Source: Limnomonas spitsbergensis
Taxonomy: Eukaryota > Chlorophyta > Chlorophyceae > Chlamydomonadales
DNA length: 64,000 nt
Direction of reading: 5' to 3'
Assembly: GCA_037349105.1 (NCBI GenBank)
Contig: JAYJMM010000042.1
Location: 723,501 to 787,500, forward strand
The notes below the pieces were generated by a model. The model searched no databases. It was not told where the DNA came from and was given only the letters and a program-made list of their open reading frames with translations. Of the stretch, positions 12,301 through 22,820 are shown piece by piece; position 1 is the first letter of the stretch; every line of letters starts with the position of its first letter. The translations under genes and the position numbers were made by a program.

Positions 12301-15300
12301 TGCCTGGCTAAATTGACAAGTCGTCCCTGACCTTTGCTGACGGTTTGCTCCAATTCCTGATCCCTTGGGAAATATCACCTGACACTCTCCGCCACCCGAG
12401 CAGCTTCACAGTTCTTCACCAGCTCGGGCACACAACAAAACCAGTGTACACAATCTGAGAAATGGTCAACGGCTTTCACCTGACGCAGGGCTCGCCCGAG
12501 ACACTGCGGGACCCGCGCGGGTTTGCAGTCAAGTTCTACACGCGGGAGGGTAATTTCGACATGGTCGGCAACAACATGCCCGTCTTCTTTATCCGCGACG
12601 GCATGAAGTTCCCTGACATGGTGCATGCGTTCAAGCCCAACCCCAAGAACCACCAGCAGGAGACGTGGCGCATCATGGACTTCCTGTCGCACCACCCGGA
12701 GAGCTGCCACATGGTGAGGGGCGGATAATGTTTAAGCGCGATGGTGGACGGGGCGAGATATGGATTGGTATCCGTTACCACCTTGAAAATCAAGTGCTTC
12801 GATGGACCTTTTTGATTGCGTTGTTGTGTACCGTAGATTTGCTTTGCCTTGCATCATAAGTAAACCCTTGCACCTGAATACCTGATGCTCCTTTTTGTGG
12901 CTGACATTCCTCCTTGCAGCTGCCGAGTTTCTGCTGACATTCCTTGTCCACCTCTGCTGCAGCTGACCTTCCTTCTGGACGATGTCGGTATCCCCAAGAG
13001 CTACCGCTACATGCCGGGCTTTGGAGTGCACACCATGCGCCTGCTCAACAAGGCGGGCAAGGAGACGCTGGTCAAGTTCCACTGGATCCCAAAGCAGGGT
13101 GAGGGCGGGGGCCGGGGTGCGGGGCAAGATGTATGGGGAGGCTCTGAAATATCAACAAGGCGGGCAAGGAGACGCTGGTCAAGTTCCACTGGATCCCAAA
13201 GCAGGGTGAGGGCGGGGGCCGGGGTGTGTGGCAGGATGTATGGGGAGGCTCTGAAATGTCAACAAGGCGGGCAAGGAGAAGCTGGTCAAGTTCAACTGGA
13301 TCCTAAAGCAGGGTGAGGGCATGGGGGGCGGGGTGCGAGGCAAGATCTACGGGAATCAGGAGCTTTTGAAAAAGACAGCTAGGCAAGGAGCACTCTAGGT
13401 GAGACAATGTTGGCCAATTAGTGCAAAATCAGGGGGAGTGGCAGAAGCCCTCAATTCTTTTTTTGGAGCACCCCTTGGGCCCTGCGCCTACAGGAACGCT
13501 TGCAAGCAGCATTTTGTCTGGTCACCTGTGAAGCTCATGTTGGTAGGGATATGTGGGTCATGCCGACCTGGGTATCCAAACAGGAGGCTAGGCAGACAGC
13601 TTAACTTTGTTTCACTTCAAGCACTCTCCAGGCCCAGTGCTTGAATAACCACATTTGGCGCTGGCTATATTTTTTCGTTTGTAAATAATGTTGTTTGTCC
13701 CATACCGGCATGGTAACCCACTGCCCGGCTGCCCTGTACCTGTTGTCCATGTATGCTGATTCATGCTGCCCCGCTGCCTCACACCCGCTGTTTGTGTGGC
13801 GCTCCACCGCTTTTCAGGGCTGCCCGCAGCCCCCCCTTCGTCTCTGACACCATGTTTTGTTTGTGTGCCGCTCCACCTTTTCAGTGCTGCCCCGCAGTCC
13901 CCCTATGTCTCTCACCCTTCGTCGCTCACACCATGTTTTGTTGTTTATGTGCCGCTGCCGCTTTCCTCCAGGTATCCAGAGCTTGTTGGACGACGAGGCA
14001 GTCATTGTGGGCGGCACCAACCACTCCCACGCCACGAAGGTGAGAGGCCTCGTTGAAACTGGAGCTGTGCAGCAGGAATCTTTGTATAGTGGATGGTTGT
14101 GGAAACGAGGGCTTCAGGCCTCGGCTTCATCGATGAAATAATGTCCTGGAGAAACCTGAACTTTCAATCGTGGGCAGCAGGAGACAGGAAGTGGGGGTGC
14201 TCTGGATCTCAATTGCGGCCCCTAGATTTGCTGCCCCTGTTGCACCCTTCAATATCCTATTGCCCTCCCCCCCTGCAGTCCCTTTTCTTCATCTTGCTGC
14301 CTCTGTTAAGTCCTCCCCTTGTTGCTTGCCCCTGTCCCCTGAATGCCTCTTGTTGCTTGCCCTTGTCCACCTCTCAGGATCTGTATGACTCAATTTCTGC
14401 TGGCGACCACCCCGAGTGGACTCTTTGCATCCAGACCATGGATCCAGCAGATGAGGACAAGTGGGTGTTTCGAGGGTTTAAGGGTTAAGTGGATACTTTG
14501 AATCCAGTCTATGGATCCAGCAGATGAGGACAAGTGGGTGTTTCGAGGTTTAAGGGTTAAGTGGATACTTTGAATCCAGTCTATGGATCCAGCAGATGAG
14601 GACAAGTGGGTGTTTCGAGGGTTTAAGGGTTAAGTGGATACTTTGAATCCAGTCTATGGATCCAGCAGATGAGGACAAGTGGGTGTTTCGAGGGTTTATG
14701 GGTTAAGTGGATACTTTGAATCCAGTCTATGGATCCAGCAGATGAGGACAAGTGGGTGTTTCGAGGGTTTAAGGGTTAAGTGGATACTTTGAATCCAGTC
14801 TATGGATCCAGCAGATGAGGACATTTGGTTTAGGGCCGGAGAAGTCCTGTTTCGGTGGATGTTGGCTCGTGGGGAGCTGCAAAGCTGGTTGCGGACTTTT
14901 GTGTAAGGGAGAAGGGAGCCTAAAACGCATTGTCTGAGGAAAGGGATGCATACAGGAGGGAATCGTCGGAGGCTTTCTGGACACGCTTTATAAGGAAGGT
15001 TTGGAGTTAATAGACCAGCCTGAAAGGATTAGAGTTCAGGCGCAAGCAGCACGCATGTGTCTATCAAGGCTCAAGTAGGTGATTTGCATGTCTCAGATTC
15101 GCCATGTCCAAGCTTTCTGACTGCTGTCTACCTGCACATTGTGCTGGCACTCCTCAAAGCTCAGGATATCCGCGCATTAGGTCTGTAGCTTGTTGACTTG
15201 ACCCTGTGGGTGTGACCAGGATTCAGGGTTGAACCTCAATTTCGACCCACCTTAGCGCTGCAGGTTTGACTTTGACGTCCTGAACGTGAGGTCAAGGGTT

Positions 15301-18300
15301 CAGGGTCGAATCTGAACACTGAACCCACCTGCGCCCTCAACCTCATCCTCGACCCACTTTTGTGCTGCAGGTTTGACTTCGACGTCCTGGACGTGACCAA
15401 GACCTGGCCCGAGGACATCTTCCCCCTGCAGGTGGGTACAGGTCTGACTTACAAGTGTGAGGAGGGTGGTCATAGGATGAGTGTTATGGATAACATCCTT
15501 CCCCTGGAGGTGGGCGCAGGGTTTTTTGCCTTTGTTTCATCTCTGTTGCCCCCTGTGTCTATCGGTGCCCACTCTCCCTGAGCCCTGTCGGGCGCATGGT
15601 CGCCAAGCGCCATCCCTTTATTGGTATTGCATTTGTTTATCTTCATATTGACCCCCTCTTTGTCCCCCCCCCCCTGTGTGCCGTGCAGCCTGTTGGCCGC
15701 ATGGTCCTCAACCGCAACCCCGACAACTTCTTCAACGATAACGAGCAGCTGGCCTTCTGCCCAGCGCTGATCGTGCCAGGTATGACCCATGGGCCTGAAA
15801 CCTGAACCTGAACCCTAAACCCTTTAGGCGGAACCCTGAACCCTAAACAACTTCTGGGCACAGCAGCTAGAGTCTGGGTTGCCAGGATGCAACATATGGC
15901 TGGCTGATTGTGTCGGGTGGGACTGGGTGCCGGTGGCCTTCTGCATTGCACTGATGGTGGCAGGTGTGACCCATAAACTGGTTGGTCTGCAGGGCTCATC
16001 GACTTGGTTCTGGGTGGCCGGGTGCATGACTGCATGGTAGGTGATTGTGCCAGGTGGGACTACGGGCCAGGTGGGACTGGGTGCTGGTGGCCTTCTGTCC
16101 AGCACTGATGGTGGCAGGTGTGACCCATGAGCCGGTTCGTCTGTAGGGCTCATCAGTCTGGGTGGAGGGGATGTAGGTCATTGGGCCAGGTGGGACTGGG
16201 TGCAGGGGGGCCTTTTGCCCAGCGCTGATTGTGCCATACGTTATGTTCGTTATGTGCCTTACTAATGGGAGTATGGCAGGTGGACTTCTGTCCAGCGTCA
16301 GGTGGGATATAGAGCAGGTGGCCTTCTGTCCAGCGTTAGGTGGGACATAGGGCTGCTGCAGCCAGGGGGTGGGAACTGATTTGTCGAGGATTGCTTGGGT
16401 TCCGTTGCCTGACCCCTTTTGTTTGACTGGTTCACGGATCCTTAACCCACACCCCCCCCCCACTCACCCGCCCCTCTACACCTGCTTTGCACAGAGCTGG
16501 CTGCATGGACAAGTCTGCCCCCCTCTTCTCTCACTGCTCCTCCACCCACTCACCCCCTCTCACTACCCCTCCGCCCACTCACCCCCTCCCATTGCCCCTC
16601 CACACACACACCCTCTCACTGCCTGTCCACACACTCACCCCCTCTCACTGCCCCTTCACACACTCACCCCCACTCACTGTCCCTCCACCCACTCACCCCC
16701 TCCCACTGCACCGCAACCCACTCATCCCCTCTCACTGCCCCTCCACACACTCATCCCCTCTCACTGTACCTCCACCCAGTAATCCCCTCTCACTGCACCT
16801 CCACCCACTCACCCCCTCTCACTGTACCTCCACCCACTCACCCCCTCTCACTGCCCCTCCACCCACCCACCCCCTCTCACTGAACCTCCACCCACTCACC
16901 CCCTCTCACTGAACCTCCACCCACCCACCCCCTCACTGCAACTCCTCTTCCCATAGGCATTGGCTACAGCGACGACAAGATGCTGCAGACACGCATATTC
17001 AGCTACGCCGACACGCAGCGCCACCGACTAGGGCCAAACTACCTCATGCTGCCCATCAACGCACCCAGGTATGGGTTGGCGGTGTGAGATCAAAAGTGGT
17101 GTTTCTGCCTGCCTGGCTGCCATGAACACTGCCACTGCTTGGCTCCCTCTGCCTTGACCTAAGTTCTTGGCCTTGACTTGTTTTTATCTCGTTGCTCTTG
17201 CCTGATCTAATCTTACTTTGTCTTATGTCTAGGGCTGCGCATCACAACAATCACCACGATGGGTTCATGAACTTCATGCACCGCGATGAGGAGGTCAACT
17301 ACTTCCCATCCAGGTGGGAAGCAGGAACAAGGAATATCATATCTTGGGTACCTATCTTCAATCTTTGAATTCCTCAGAATATTTTTGCGTTTTCTACCCG
17401 AGAGGAGGCCCTTTTTTCCGATCGCATCCTTTATTATTTACACACTTCTCAATTTTGTGCCTAGCTAGTTTGTGCCAAGACAAGCATTGTTAAAACTTGG
17501 ACATTCCACATCATCTGAAATCCCTGGCGCTCAAAGGACTCTCACAAATCCAAATCAGACCGCCGATGACCCTGGTTTGGCCTAATCTTGCCCTACCCCA
17601 GGTTTGACCCGGTGCGCCATGCCGAGCGACCACCGCAGCCCTCAGCCATGATCAGCGGCCGCCGGGAGAAGGTAAGAATATCCATATTTCTCCTAATTTA
17701 AAATGCATTGGATTTAAATTCTGACAGCAGTGCTGTCGATCTGTGGCTGTTAATTGTAACCTACTCGGATGAGCGAGTCTGAATGGCCCCTTAAAGACCC
17801 CTGGCAGTGGCTGTTGTATCAAGATTCCAGGATAGGAAAGGCAGTGGCTGTTGTGCGACCCGCCCGTTACAATCAGCGTAGCTTATTGTACCATGGCAGA
17901 TCCCGCCTTGCGGCGTGCAGCGCCCATGGTATCGTGTCTGTCGATACCATGACACGAAAGGCAGCAACAACCATATATCATGCAAACCTGAATTGCCCAC
18001 TGCCTGCCTCTCTCCTGCACGTGCTATGAAGAAATTGTCCCACTTGGCCCAGAGGTGACCGCCTGGCAGCCCCCAAATGGTAGCCCGACACGGTCTAAAA
18101 TAAAGTTGCGTGGCACCCTAATGAAGATATGCCTGCCTGCTTCCTAAACCTAAAAGTATTATGTCCCCATTGGCCCGAGCCTCAGGGGTGGCCGCCTGGC
18201 AGCACTTAACAGTATTGGTAGCTTGGCACGTTCCAAAATAAAGCTGCATGGCACACTACTGAAGTGCCATTTGCCTGCCTGCTTCCTGTACCTGCTCTAG

Positions 18301-20121
18301 ATGGTCATCGCCAAGGAAAACAACTTCAAGCAGGCGGGGGAGCGCTGGCGCAGCTTTGATGCACAGCGCCGCGACCGCTTTGTCGAGCGCGCCGCCGGAT
18401 TTCTGCTGGATCCAAGGTGTGGGGGGAGGACTAGGGGGGAAACGCTGGGTGGGCTAATGCCGACTTGACGTCGCGTTTTTCTGTCCTCTTGTGTGATAAA
18501 TGTCCAGACATTAATCTGGATTTCAATAGAAATAAAAAACCATCACTGTTCAAATAAACGGGTATTGTAGATTTGATTTGCCTTCCCTCGGGTATCAATT
18601 AATTATTTAATTGAATGCTGCCCTCGGGGCAAAATCAGTTGTTTAACGCTGCCCTCGGGGCAGATTTTTTTGTTTAATTCGTTCCCTCGGCACCGAAATT
18701 CGCTTAAGAGCAGTGTTAAAAGCCTCACAGCTGCCATGTATTACATTCAGCTCAACAACCAAAATCAACAGGACAAAAATCATCGAGGGACACTCGACAA
18801 CACTGATGACCCTCAACATGGTGGTGGTACAACATGCAGGCCTCCCATCGATGTCTATGTAGATATAGTACCGGCACTAATAGTACCGAAACAAATGAGT
18901 TCAACGCTTGCATTTAACAGAGTAGCAGCCATTGAAGGCACACTAAGAGCACCACTTGCCTTCTTGCTTTCTCACGCCCCCCTCAGACACTGCTCTGAGC
19001 TCCTGTGTATCTAATTTCAGCAGCCAACCTTCCATTGCGCGTGCCCTTTCGTAAGCAGTGGGTGTTGGCCCCAGCCCAGGCTCCTCAGCCATCATGAAGG
19101 CTGGGTTCATGTCAAGCTGGTCTTTCAAAGGGGGCATGATCCTCAAGGGAGCATATCAGATGAGAGATCGAAACCAGAAGGCCATCACATGAGAACGAAA
19201 TAAGAACGCATGCCAGAAAAGAGACCGAACTAAGAGGCCTGACCAGATGAGAGATCGAAACCAAAAGGCCATTACATGAGATCGAAATAAGAACCCAGGT
19301 CTGAAGAGAGATCGAAATAAGAGAGCAGACCCTGTGACATCTTAAGCCATCACGCTAGACCTCGAACGTGCAACCTCTTTACGAACAGCGCTTGAAAGCT
19401 CAGGTCTTGTACCGGTACGTTAAAAAATGCGGTACCCGTTGTACCAGACGTCGAATGAACGAACGGCGACAGGCTGTGGCTACAGGGGCTTTGAGGACAG
19501 TGACTTTCGATATGATTAATAATTAAATATTCGCGCCCCTTACCCCGAATAATGAATATTTGATGTATTCCTCGGGCGTAACCCTCACCCTCAAACAACA
19601 TTAATTATGAGGGAAGGCTAACTGAATCTATGGTATGGTATGTTCCGTGATTTGCACACATTATCTGTCTACGTATCACTGAAGTGTTAATGGTATACTT
19701 GTTTTGCCTCCGAGAATGAGGAACATTAAAGTTGTTAGCTTAAGCGTGCTTCACCAGAACGTTTTTTGACGTCCCAAAAGTGGCGTTTTCCGCCGAAGGC
19801 GCGACGGCAAAAAACACTGTTTTTTTGCGGAGTCAAAGAGCTTCTACGGTACAGACGTTTATATGTGAAGTGTTTCACCCGTTGCCTTTCTCTCTCTTAA
19901 GCTGTCCCCCCTTTTGCACCCTTATAACTTGTCTCCCCTTTTGCCCCCTTTTGTCCCCCCTTTTAACTTGCCCCCCTTAACTCGTAACCTTGCCCCCTTC
20001 CAACTTCCCCCCCAGGTGTACCCAGGAGATCCGCCGGATCTGGGTTGGGTACTGGTCGCAGTGCGATGGCATGTTGGGGCAGAAGCTGGTGGCCAAGCTC
20101 CAGTCTGGGGGCGCAATGTAG
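9318..20121 (+). CDS. CAT: Catalase, complete 15-exon gene
   Basis: Haem catalase (2 H2O2 to 2 H2O + O2), 492 residues like plant catalases. Exons: 9318-9332, 9881-9965, 10600-10727, 11342-11443, 12489-12713, 12963-13098, 13972-14039, 14378-14460, 15371-15431, 15689-15779, 16957-17068, 17233-17313, 17602-17671, 18301-18416, 20016-20121; they sum to 1479 nt and all phases agree. Distal haem His65 lies in VVHARG, Asn138 in [10 protein letters not shown] and proximal Tyr348 in [15 protein letters not shown]-terminal MDPAT fits the plant family start. The C-terminus has QKL at positions -13 to -11, where plant catalases carry an internal PTS1-like peroxisomal signal; there is no terminal SKL. The first exon codes only five residues. 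Introns 4, 6, 8, 9 and 10 are swollen by tandem repeats, several made from copies of the adjoining exon ends. Confidence 0.95.
9662..9790. repeat. GC-rich intron segment resembling dispersed repeats (catalase intron 1)
   Basis: Within intron 1 of catalase this stretch is rich in GGCC, TTGGGTGGCC and CTTCGGCCTG words like the dispersed elements near 7400-8130 and 25480. Homology is by eye only. Introns 2 and 3 (9966-10599, 10728-11341) show no other clear structure. Confidence 0.25.
11480..12140. repeat. 38-bp minisatellite in catalase intron 4
   Basis: Roughly 16 imperfect units of GGGAGGGTTACAGACTGACA followed by GGCTGTAACAGGCTGGCT, with a shorter variant lacking the GACTGACA portion. The array starts about 35 bp after the donor of exon 4 (after 11443). 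Unlike other arrays here its unit is not an obvious copy of the exon end. Rare variants (AATAGGCTGG, GACAGACAGGG) cluster at the two ends. Confidence 0.85.
13046..13355. repeat. 107-bp triplication of catalase exon 6 end plus donor
   Basis: The last 53 bp of exon 6 and the following 54 bp of intron (from CAACAAGGCGGGCAAGGAGA) recur at 13153 and 13260, giving three AAGCAGG|GTGAGGGC donors 107 bp apart. Copy 2 is almost identical; copy 3 has several substitutions and a decayed intron part. Since 107 is not a multiple of three, use of donor 2 or 3 shifts the frame after residue 231. Confidence 0.9.
13770..13971. repeat. Reiterated acceptor region at end of catalase intron 6
   Basis: The pre-acceptor segment (TTTGTGTG, CGCTCCACC, pyrimidine run, AG) occurs three times, ending near 13818, 13882 and at the real acceptor 13971. 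CACCATGTTTTGTTTG and CCCGCAGxCCCCC sequences lie between. The upstream copies end in CTTTTCAG and CCTTTTCAG, so they could act as cryptic 3' splice sites. Confidence 0.65.
14429..14830. repeat. 73-bp tandem copies of catalase exon 8 end plus donor
   Basis: GATCCAGCAGATGAGGACAA followed by GTGGGTGTTTCGAGGG is the 3' end of exon 8 and its donor. It recurs with donors at 14534, 14606, 14679 and 14752, spaced 72-73 bp. A sixth copy near 14825 has lost the site (GACATTTGG). The intervening sequence carries GGTTTAAGGGTTAAG. The copies share ATCCAGTCTATGG where the exon has ATCCAGACCATGG, so they spread from one diverged copy. Confidence 0.9.
15256..15370. repeat. Duplicated acceptor and exon 9 start (catalase intron 8)
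   Basis: GCTGCAGGTTTGACTTTGAC followed by GTCCTGAACGTGA at 15256-15288 duplicates the acceptor and the first 23 bp of exon 9 (15371 on). Reading from the copied AG gives FDFDVLN. The copy is about 105 bp upstream, and the CTCGACCCAC sequence before the acceptor is also repeated (ATTTCGACCCACC near 15240). Confidence 0.85.
15486..15620. repeat. Degraded copies of exon 9 end and exon 10 start (catalase intron 9)
   Basis: GATAACATCCTTCCCCTGGA followed by GGTGGGCGCAGGG near 15489-15521 matches the exon 9 end plus donor. GAGCCCTGTCGGGCGCATGG near 15580 matches the start of exon 10 (CAGCCTGTTGGCCGCATGG). One short intron therefore holds a copy from each of its two junctions. Confidence 0.7.
15931..16350. 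repeat. Five diverged copies of exon 10 end plus donor (catalase intron 10)
   Basis: The exon 10 end (CTTCTGCCCAGCGCTGATCG, then TGCCAG|GTATGACCCA) recurs at about 15936, 16091, 16210, 16283 and 16320 as GGCCTTCTGxxCAGC-xCTGATGGTGGCAGGTGTGACCCA or shortened forms. The first two keep AG|GTGTGACCCA, the third has lost it (CCATACG), and the last two keep AGGTGGGA. Divergence is higher than in the other arrays, so this one is older. Confidence 0.8.
16518..16940. repeat. Pyrimidine-rich 27-28 bp minisatellite before exon 11
   Basis: About 15 units of CACTCACCCCCTCTCACTG followed by CCCCTCCAC fill the 3' part of catalase intron 10 and end 20 bp before the acceptor at 16956. This makes a polypyrimidine tract of over 400 nt. 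Open frames across it (Pro/His/Thr/Ser-rich) are by-products of the repeat. Confidence 0.9.
17985..18300. repeat. 145-bp reiterated acceptor region before catalase exon 14
   Basis: The block CCTGCCTGCTTCCTxxACCT, then a TTGGCCCxxAGG segment, GxCCGCCTGGCAGC and AATAAAGxTGCxTGGCAC occurs twice in full plus the terminal GCCTGCCTGCTTCCTGTACC leading to the true acceptor CTCTAG at 18300. An earlier partial copy starts near 18000. The rest of intron 13 (17672-17985) shows nothing else clear. Confidence 0.65.
18575..18700. repeat. Repeated CCCTCGG hairpin words in catalase intron 14
   Basis: CTGCCCTCGGGGCA, a near-perfect palindrome, occurs at 18618-18631 and 18649-18662, with related TTCCCTCGG words near 18584 and 18683 in AT-rich sequence. 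No function is evident. Confidence 0.5.
19160..19335. repeat. Imperfect tandem repeat in catalase intron 14
   Basis: GATGAGAGATCGAAACCA, AAGGCCATxACATGAGA and CGAAATAAGAAC recur with a spacing of about 86 bp, with a shorter third GAGAGATCGAAATAAGA copy. The rest of this 1.6-kb intron shows only a pyrimidine-rich CCCCCTTTT-type run at 19895-20015 before the acceptor. Confidence 0.55.
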
Positions 20122-20795
20122 GGTGGGCATGGAGCAAGCCTGAGGTCGCCAAGCTGCAGATTGGACAGCTTTTTGAATGCATCCCTTTCTGATGGACTGG
20201 TTTTTGCAGGGTTCTGCATTGTAGGGCTAAGCACTGCATGGTTAGGAATTGCGGTTCACCTGTGCATACGATCGCTGGCTGATGGTGGCTTTTTTAAATT
20301 TTCACCTTCCATTTTTTTACAGGTTTTCAGTTTTTGTCAACAATTACAGGAGTTCCGTATAATTGCATCCCTGATTGATCCCTGATGGCATCGATGGAAA
20401 AGGATTCTGCAGGCTACACAATATTTGTTGGCAGATCTTTTGATGCCCCTGACCTGTGTTGATTATGAGGTTTGTCTAGCGACGTCCATGCCAGTACCTC
20501 GACATCAGCTGATGGGCATGCAAGGGAGTTTTGGTGCACACAAATGTGATAAAATATAAGCGCGAAGCGTTGCTACACAGTCGCCATCTGCACCGCCTTC
20601 ATGGGCAGGCTATGGCCAGGGGATGTGATGCTGGGGAACCTGATGGGGTCAGTTCTGGATTTTTTCAAACTCAGCAGCATGAGTGGTATCCACAGGCGCC
20701 CGTATGGCTGATGCTCCGACATTTATAATGCACTCGGTGGCTCAATATTATAAACTTGGCTGCTGTTGCTGCTGATTTTGTTGGAAATTGGAAAC

Positions 20796-20925
20796 CTGAC
20801 ACGCTAAAACAAACAAAGCCCGAATGTGGCCCTCGTCTTCAGCTGAGTAAAGGCGAGCAGGAACAGGAAAGGCAAACGATCGATAAGCACTCAATTCATG
20901 CGTACAAAACATGACACCGGGCGTA
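20796..20925 (+). repeat. Dispersed element B, copy 1
   Basis: Shares with 23203-23345 the ordered blocks GGCCCTCxTC, AGCTGAG, GAGCAGGAACAGGAAAGGC, GAxCxA-AAGCACTCA and TGCGTA-AACA. The copies differ by several small indels. An element A copy follows about 55 bp downstream. Confidence 0.55.
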
Positions 20926-20980
20926 TACGATATACCGGTTTGCTCCAGATCACCAGAGAAATTCTCTGGTTGAAAAGTGT

Positions 20981-21050
20981 CAATGACGTTACACCACTGG
21001 GCCATGCTGCAAAGCTTGGCCGCGTCGGCATCCAACAGTAAGGTTGGGAA
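20981..21050 (+). repeat. Dispersed element A, copy 3
   Basis: ATGACGTTACACCACTGGGC followed by CATGCTGCAAAGCTTGGCCGCG and a purine-rich tail (AAAGAGAGAGAGGAAAGAG) match the family core at 650 and 1489. Confidence 0.55.
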
Positions 21051-21125
21051 CTAAAGAGAGAGAGGAAAGAGACCCCCTCAAAAACAAAACAAAAAGTCCT
21101 AATCCCCAATCCAACTACCGGAAGC

Positions 21126-21185
21126 TAATGACGTCTGGGCCATGCTGAAAAGACTCGGCCGCGAGGGCGTCCCACTGTCAGAAAA
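21126..21185 (+). repeat. Dispersed element A, copy 4
   Basis: AATGACG-TCTGGGCCATGCTG then AAAAGACTCGGCCGCGAGGG CGTCC and a G/A-rich tail. It lacks the TTACACC part of the core and lies about 80 bp after copy 3 in the same orientation. Confidence 0.5.
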
Positions 21186-21295
21186 GGGGGGAAAGGAGAA
21201 ATGAAAAACAGGAAAGTACCGGTAAGTTGAAAAGTGTGATCCGACGTGTACGCCAGATCTTGGCTGCACAATGCTGGATCTTTTAGCCCCCTACC

Positions 21296-21450
21296 CTTTC
21301 GCACCTCCTTCTGCGTGACTCTTCTCTCTTATCTTCGAGTTGGAACAGCCTTTGGAGACATAGATCCTACACAGGTGTGCATATGATCGCATGTTTGCGT
21401 CATCCCCGCTTGGGGATGGAGCAGTCTCCGACTCGGTCTCCGATGCTTTA
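21296..21450 (+). pseudogene. Relic of catalase exon 1 with flanking 5' UTR and intron
   Basis: TTTGGAGACATAGATCCTAC here aligns with TTTGGAGACATGGACCCTGC at the catalase start (9310-9329). Similarity extends upstream (CTTCTGCG, TTCTTC) and into intron 1 (CATATGATCGC, then GGAGCAGTCTCCGACTCG against GGAGAAGTCTCCAATGCAGT). The start codon has become ATA and the donor region differs (CAG|GTGTGC). No further catalase exons follow before the esterase gene, so this is a 5' fragment only. It lies about 1.2 kb downstream of the catalase stop. Confidence 0.65.
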
Positions 21451-21476
21451 TTTTCCCCCTGATCCTTTTTCTGCCT

Positions 21477-21540
21477 CTATTAGTTAGGCACCCTCGCGGT
21501 CGAGCCTTTTTTAGCAGGACCCAGAGGTGTCATTGGCCTG
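21477..21540 (-). repeat. Dispersed element A, inverted copy
   Basis: On the minus strand it reads AATGACACCTCTGGGTCCTG CT, AAAAAAGGCTCGACCGCGAG GGTGCCTAAC, the same block order as the plus-strand copies. Confidence 0.55.
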
Positions 21541-22736
21541 TTAGGCCGAAGGATCCAGGGATAGTTTAGGGCCTCCACCAGTTATTAGGATTATAATGGT
21601 TTATAAACTAAAATCTAAGCATTCCATGGTGGCACAAGAGGGGGCTTTTCCCCAGGAATCCATTATGGACTCAAATGTTTGCACCGTGGGGTTCATTCGA
21701 CAGATCATGCTTTTACTGCCCCGGCAATCGTCTTCCTGGCGATCAGACCTTCATGAGCGCTTGAGCAGGTTTTCAGTTATGTTTGTCGAAGTGAAAGGAC
21801 GGTGTGGCATGCATGTGATATGCACATATGTTAAGCAGGGTAAGGCAGCCTTTCCGCACAATGATTTGTACAACTCAACTGGAACTCTTGGACGAGGGGG
21901 GGGGCAGAAAAAAAATCAGGGACCCATACTTTTCCAAAACTGATACGTTAGACATGGGACTTGCACTGAAAGACGTTTGAAGAGTATCTCGGCTTCAAAA
22001 AATGGGAACTTTTTTAGGGGCTTGGACCCCCCCTTTCCTAGTTTGACATGCGTTGACCGGGTACTTAACGCTGACCGTTGACCATGCATAGGGGTCGTTG
22101 GAAAGCCCTGGCCCTGCCATGTGCAGTGAGATCTTTATATCATGCAGCTTTCTCGGGGTTGAGATGTTGTTTATCAAATAAGCTCTGGTGGAATCTACGA
22201 AATCCTCATTGTTTGGCTTTCTATACCTTAGTTACTGAGGGGCCAAAAAGCATTTTAAGACCAGATATGGAAAGCTCTCGTCACGCTCTACAATTGAAGA
22301 TGATGGGGTGTTTCCAATTGTTTTCTGCCCCCCCCTCGCTCTTGGACACTAATCATTCAATATTCTTTCCACAGCTGCTTTAAGAAGCACCTCGTCACCA
22401 ATAGCGGGATTGGCTGCCCCGTCAGCCCTTCAAACTTTCTACTTTTTAGTGACCTTCGGAATTAATTTTGGTTACCTGAAGCAGCGAGTTCTGCCGAGTT
22501 ATTGGTGAAGAGCATGCCGCAGGCGCCGAAATTTTCCCAATCCTAATTGATTTCGTCCATTTTCGTTACCACGCTACTGAACCTCGGCTTCGCCGAATTA
22601 ATTGTTTGGTTACCACTTTGGTTACAACTCGTGACCAGTAACCACTAAAAAAAGAAAACTGATGAATACCTGGCATACCAGTGCCACGAGGAACCAGTGA
22701 ACATGCAGTTTCACTGCGCCACAAAGTCACAAGTCT

Positions 22737-22820
22737 ATGATGACAGTCCTCTGGGCCCTGCTCCAAAAGGCTCGGCCGCATGGGCGCCTAACTTAAGAGT
22801 TGGGAGGAAAGATGGAAACA
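22737..22820 (+). repeat. Dispersed element A, copy 5
   Basis: Close to copy 2: CCTCTGGGCCCTGCT, AAAGGCTCGGCCGC, then GCGCCTAACTTAAGAGTTGG and GAGGAAAGATGGAAA. The shared 3' extension defines the element end better than the other copies do. Confidence 0.6.

Noticed and set aside
16369..16912. Pro/Thr/His/Ser-rich open frames of 137 and 141 codons
   Set aside because: They lie in catalase intron 10 across a CACTCACCCCCTCTCACTG minisatellite, and catalase exons 10 and 11 join in phase without them.
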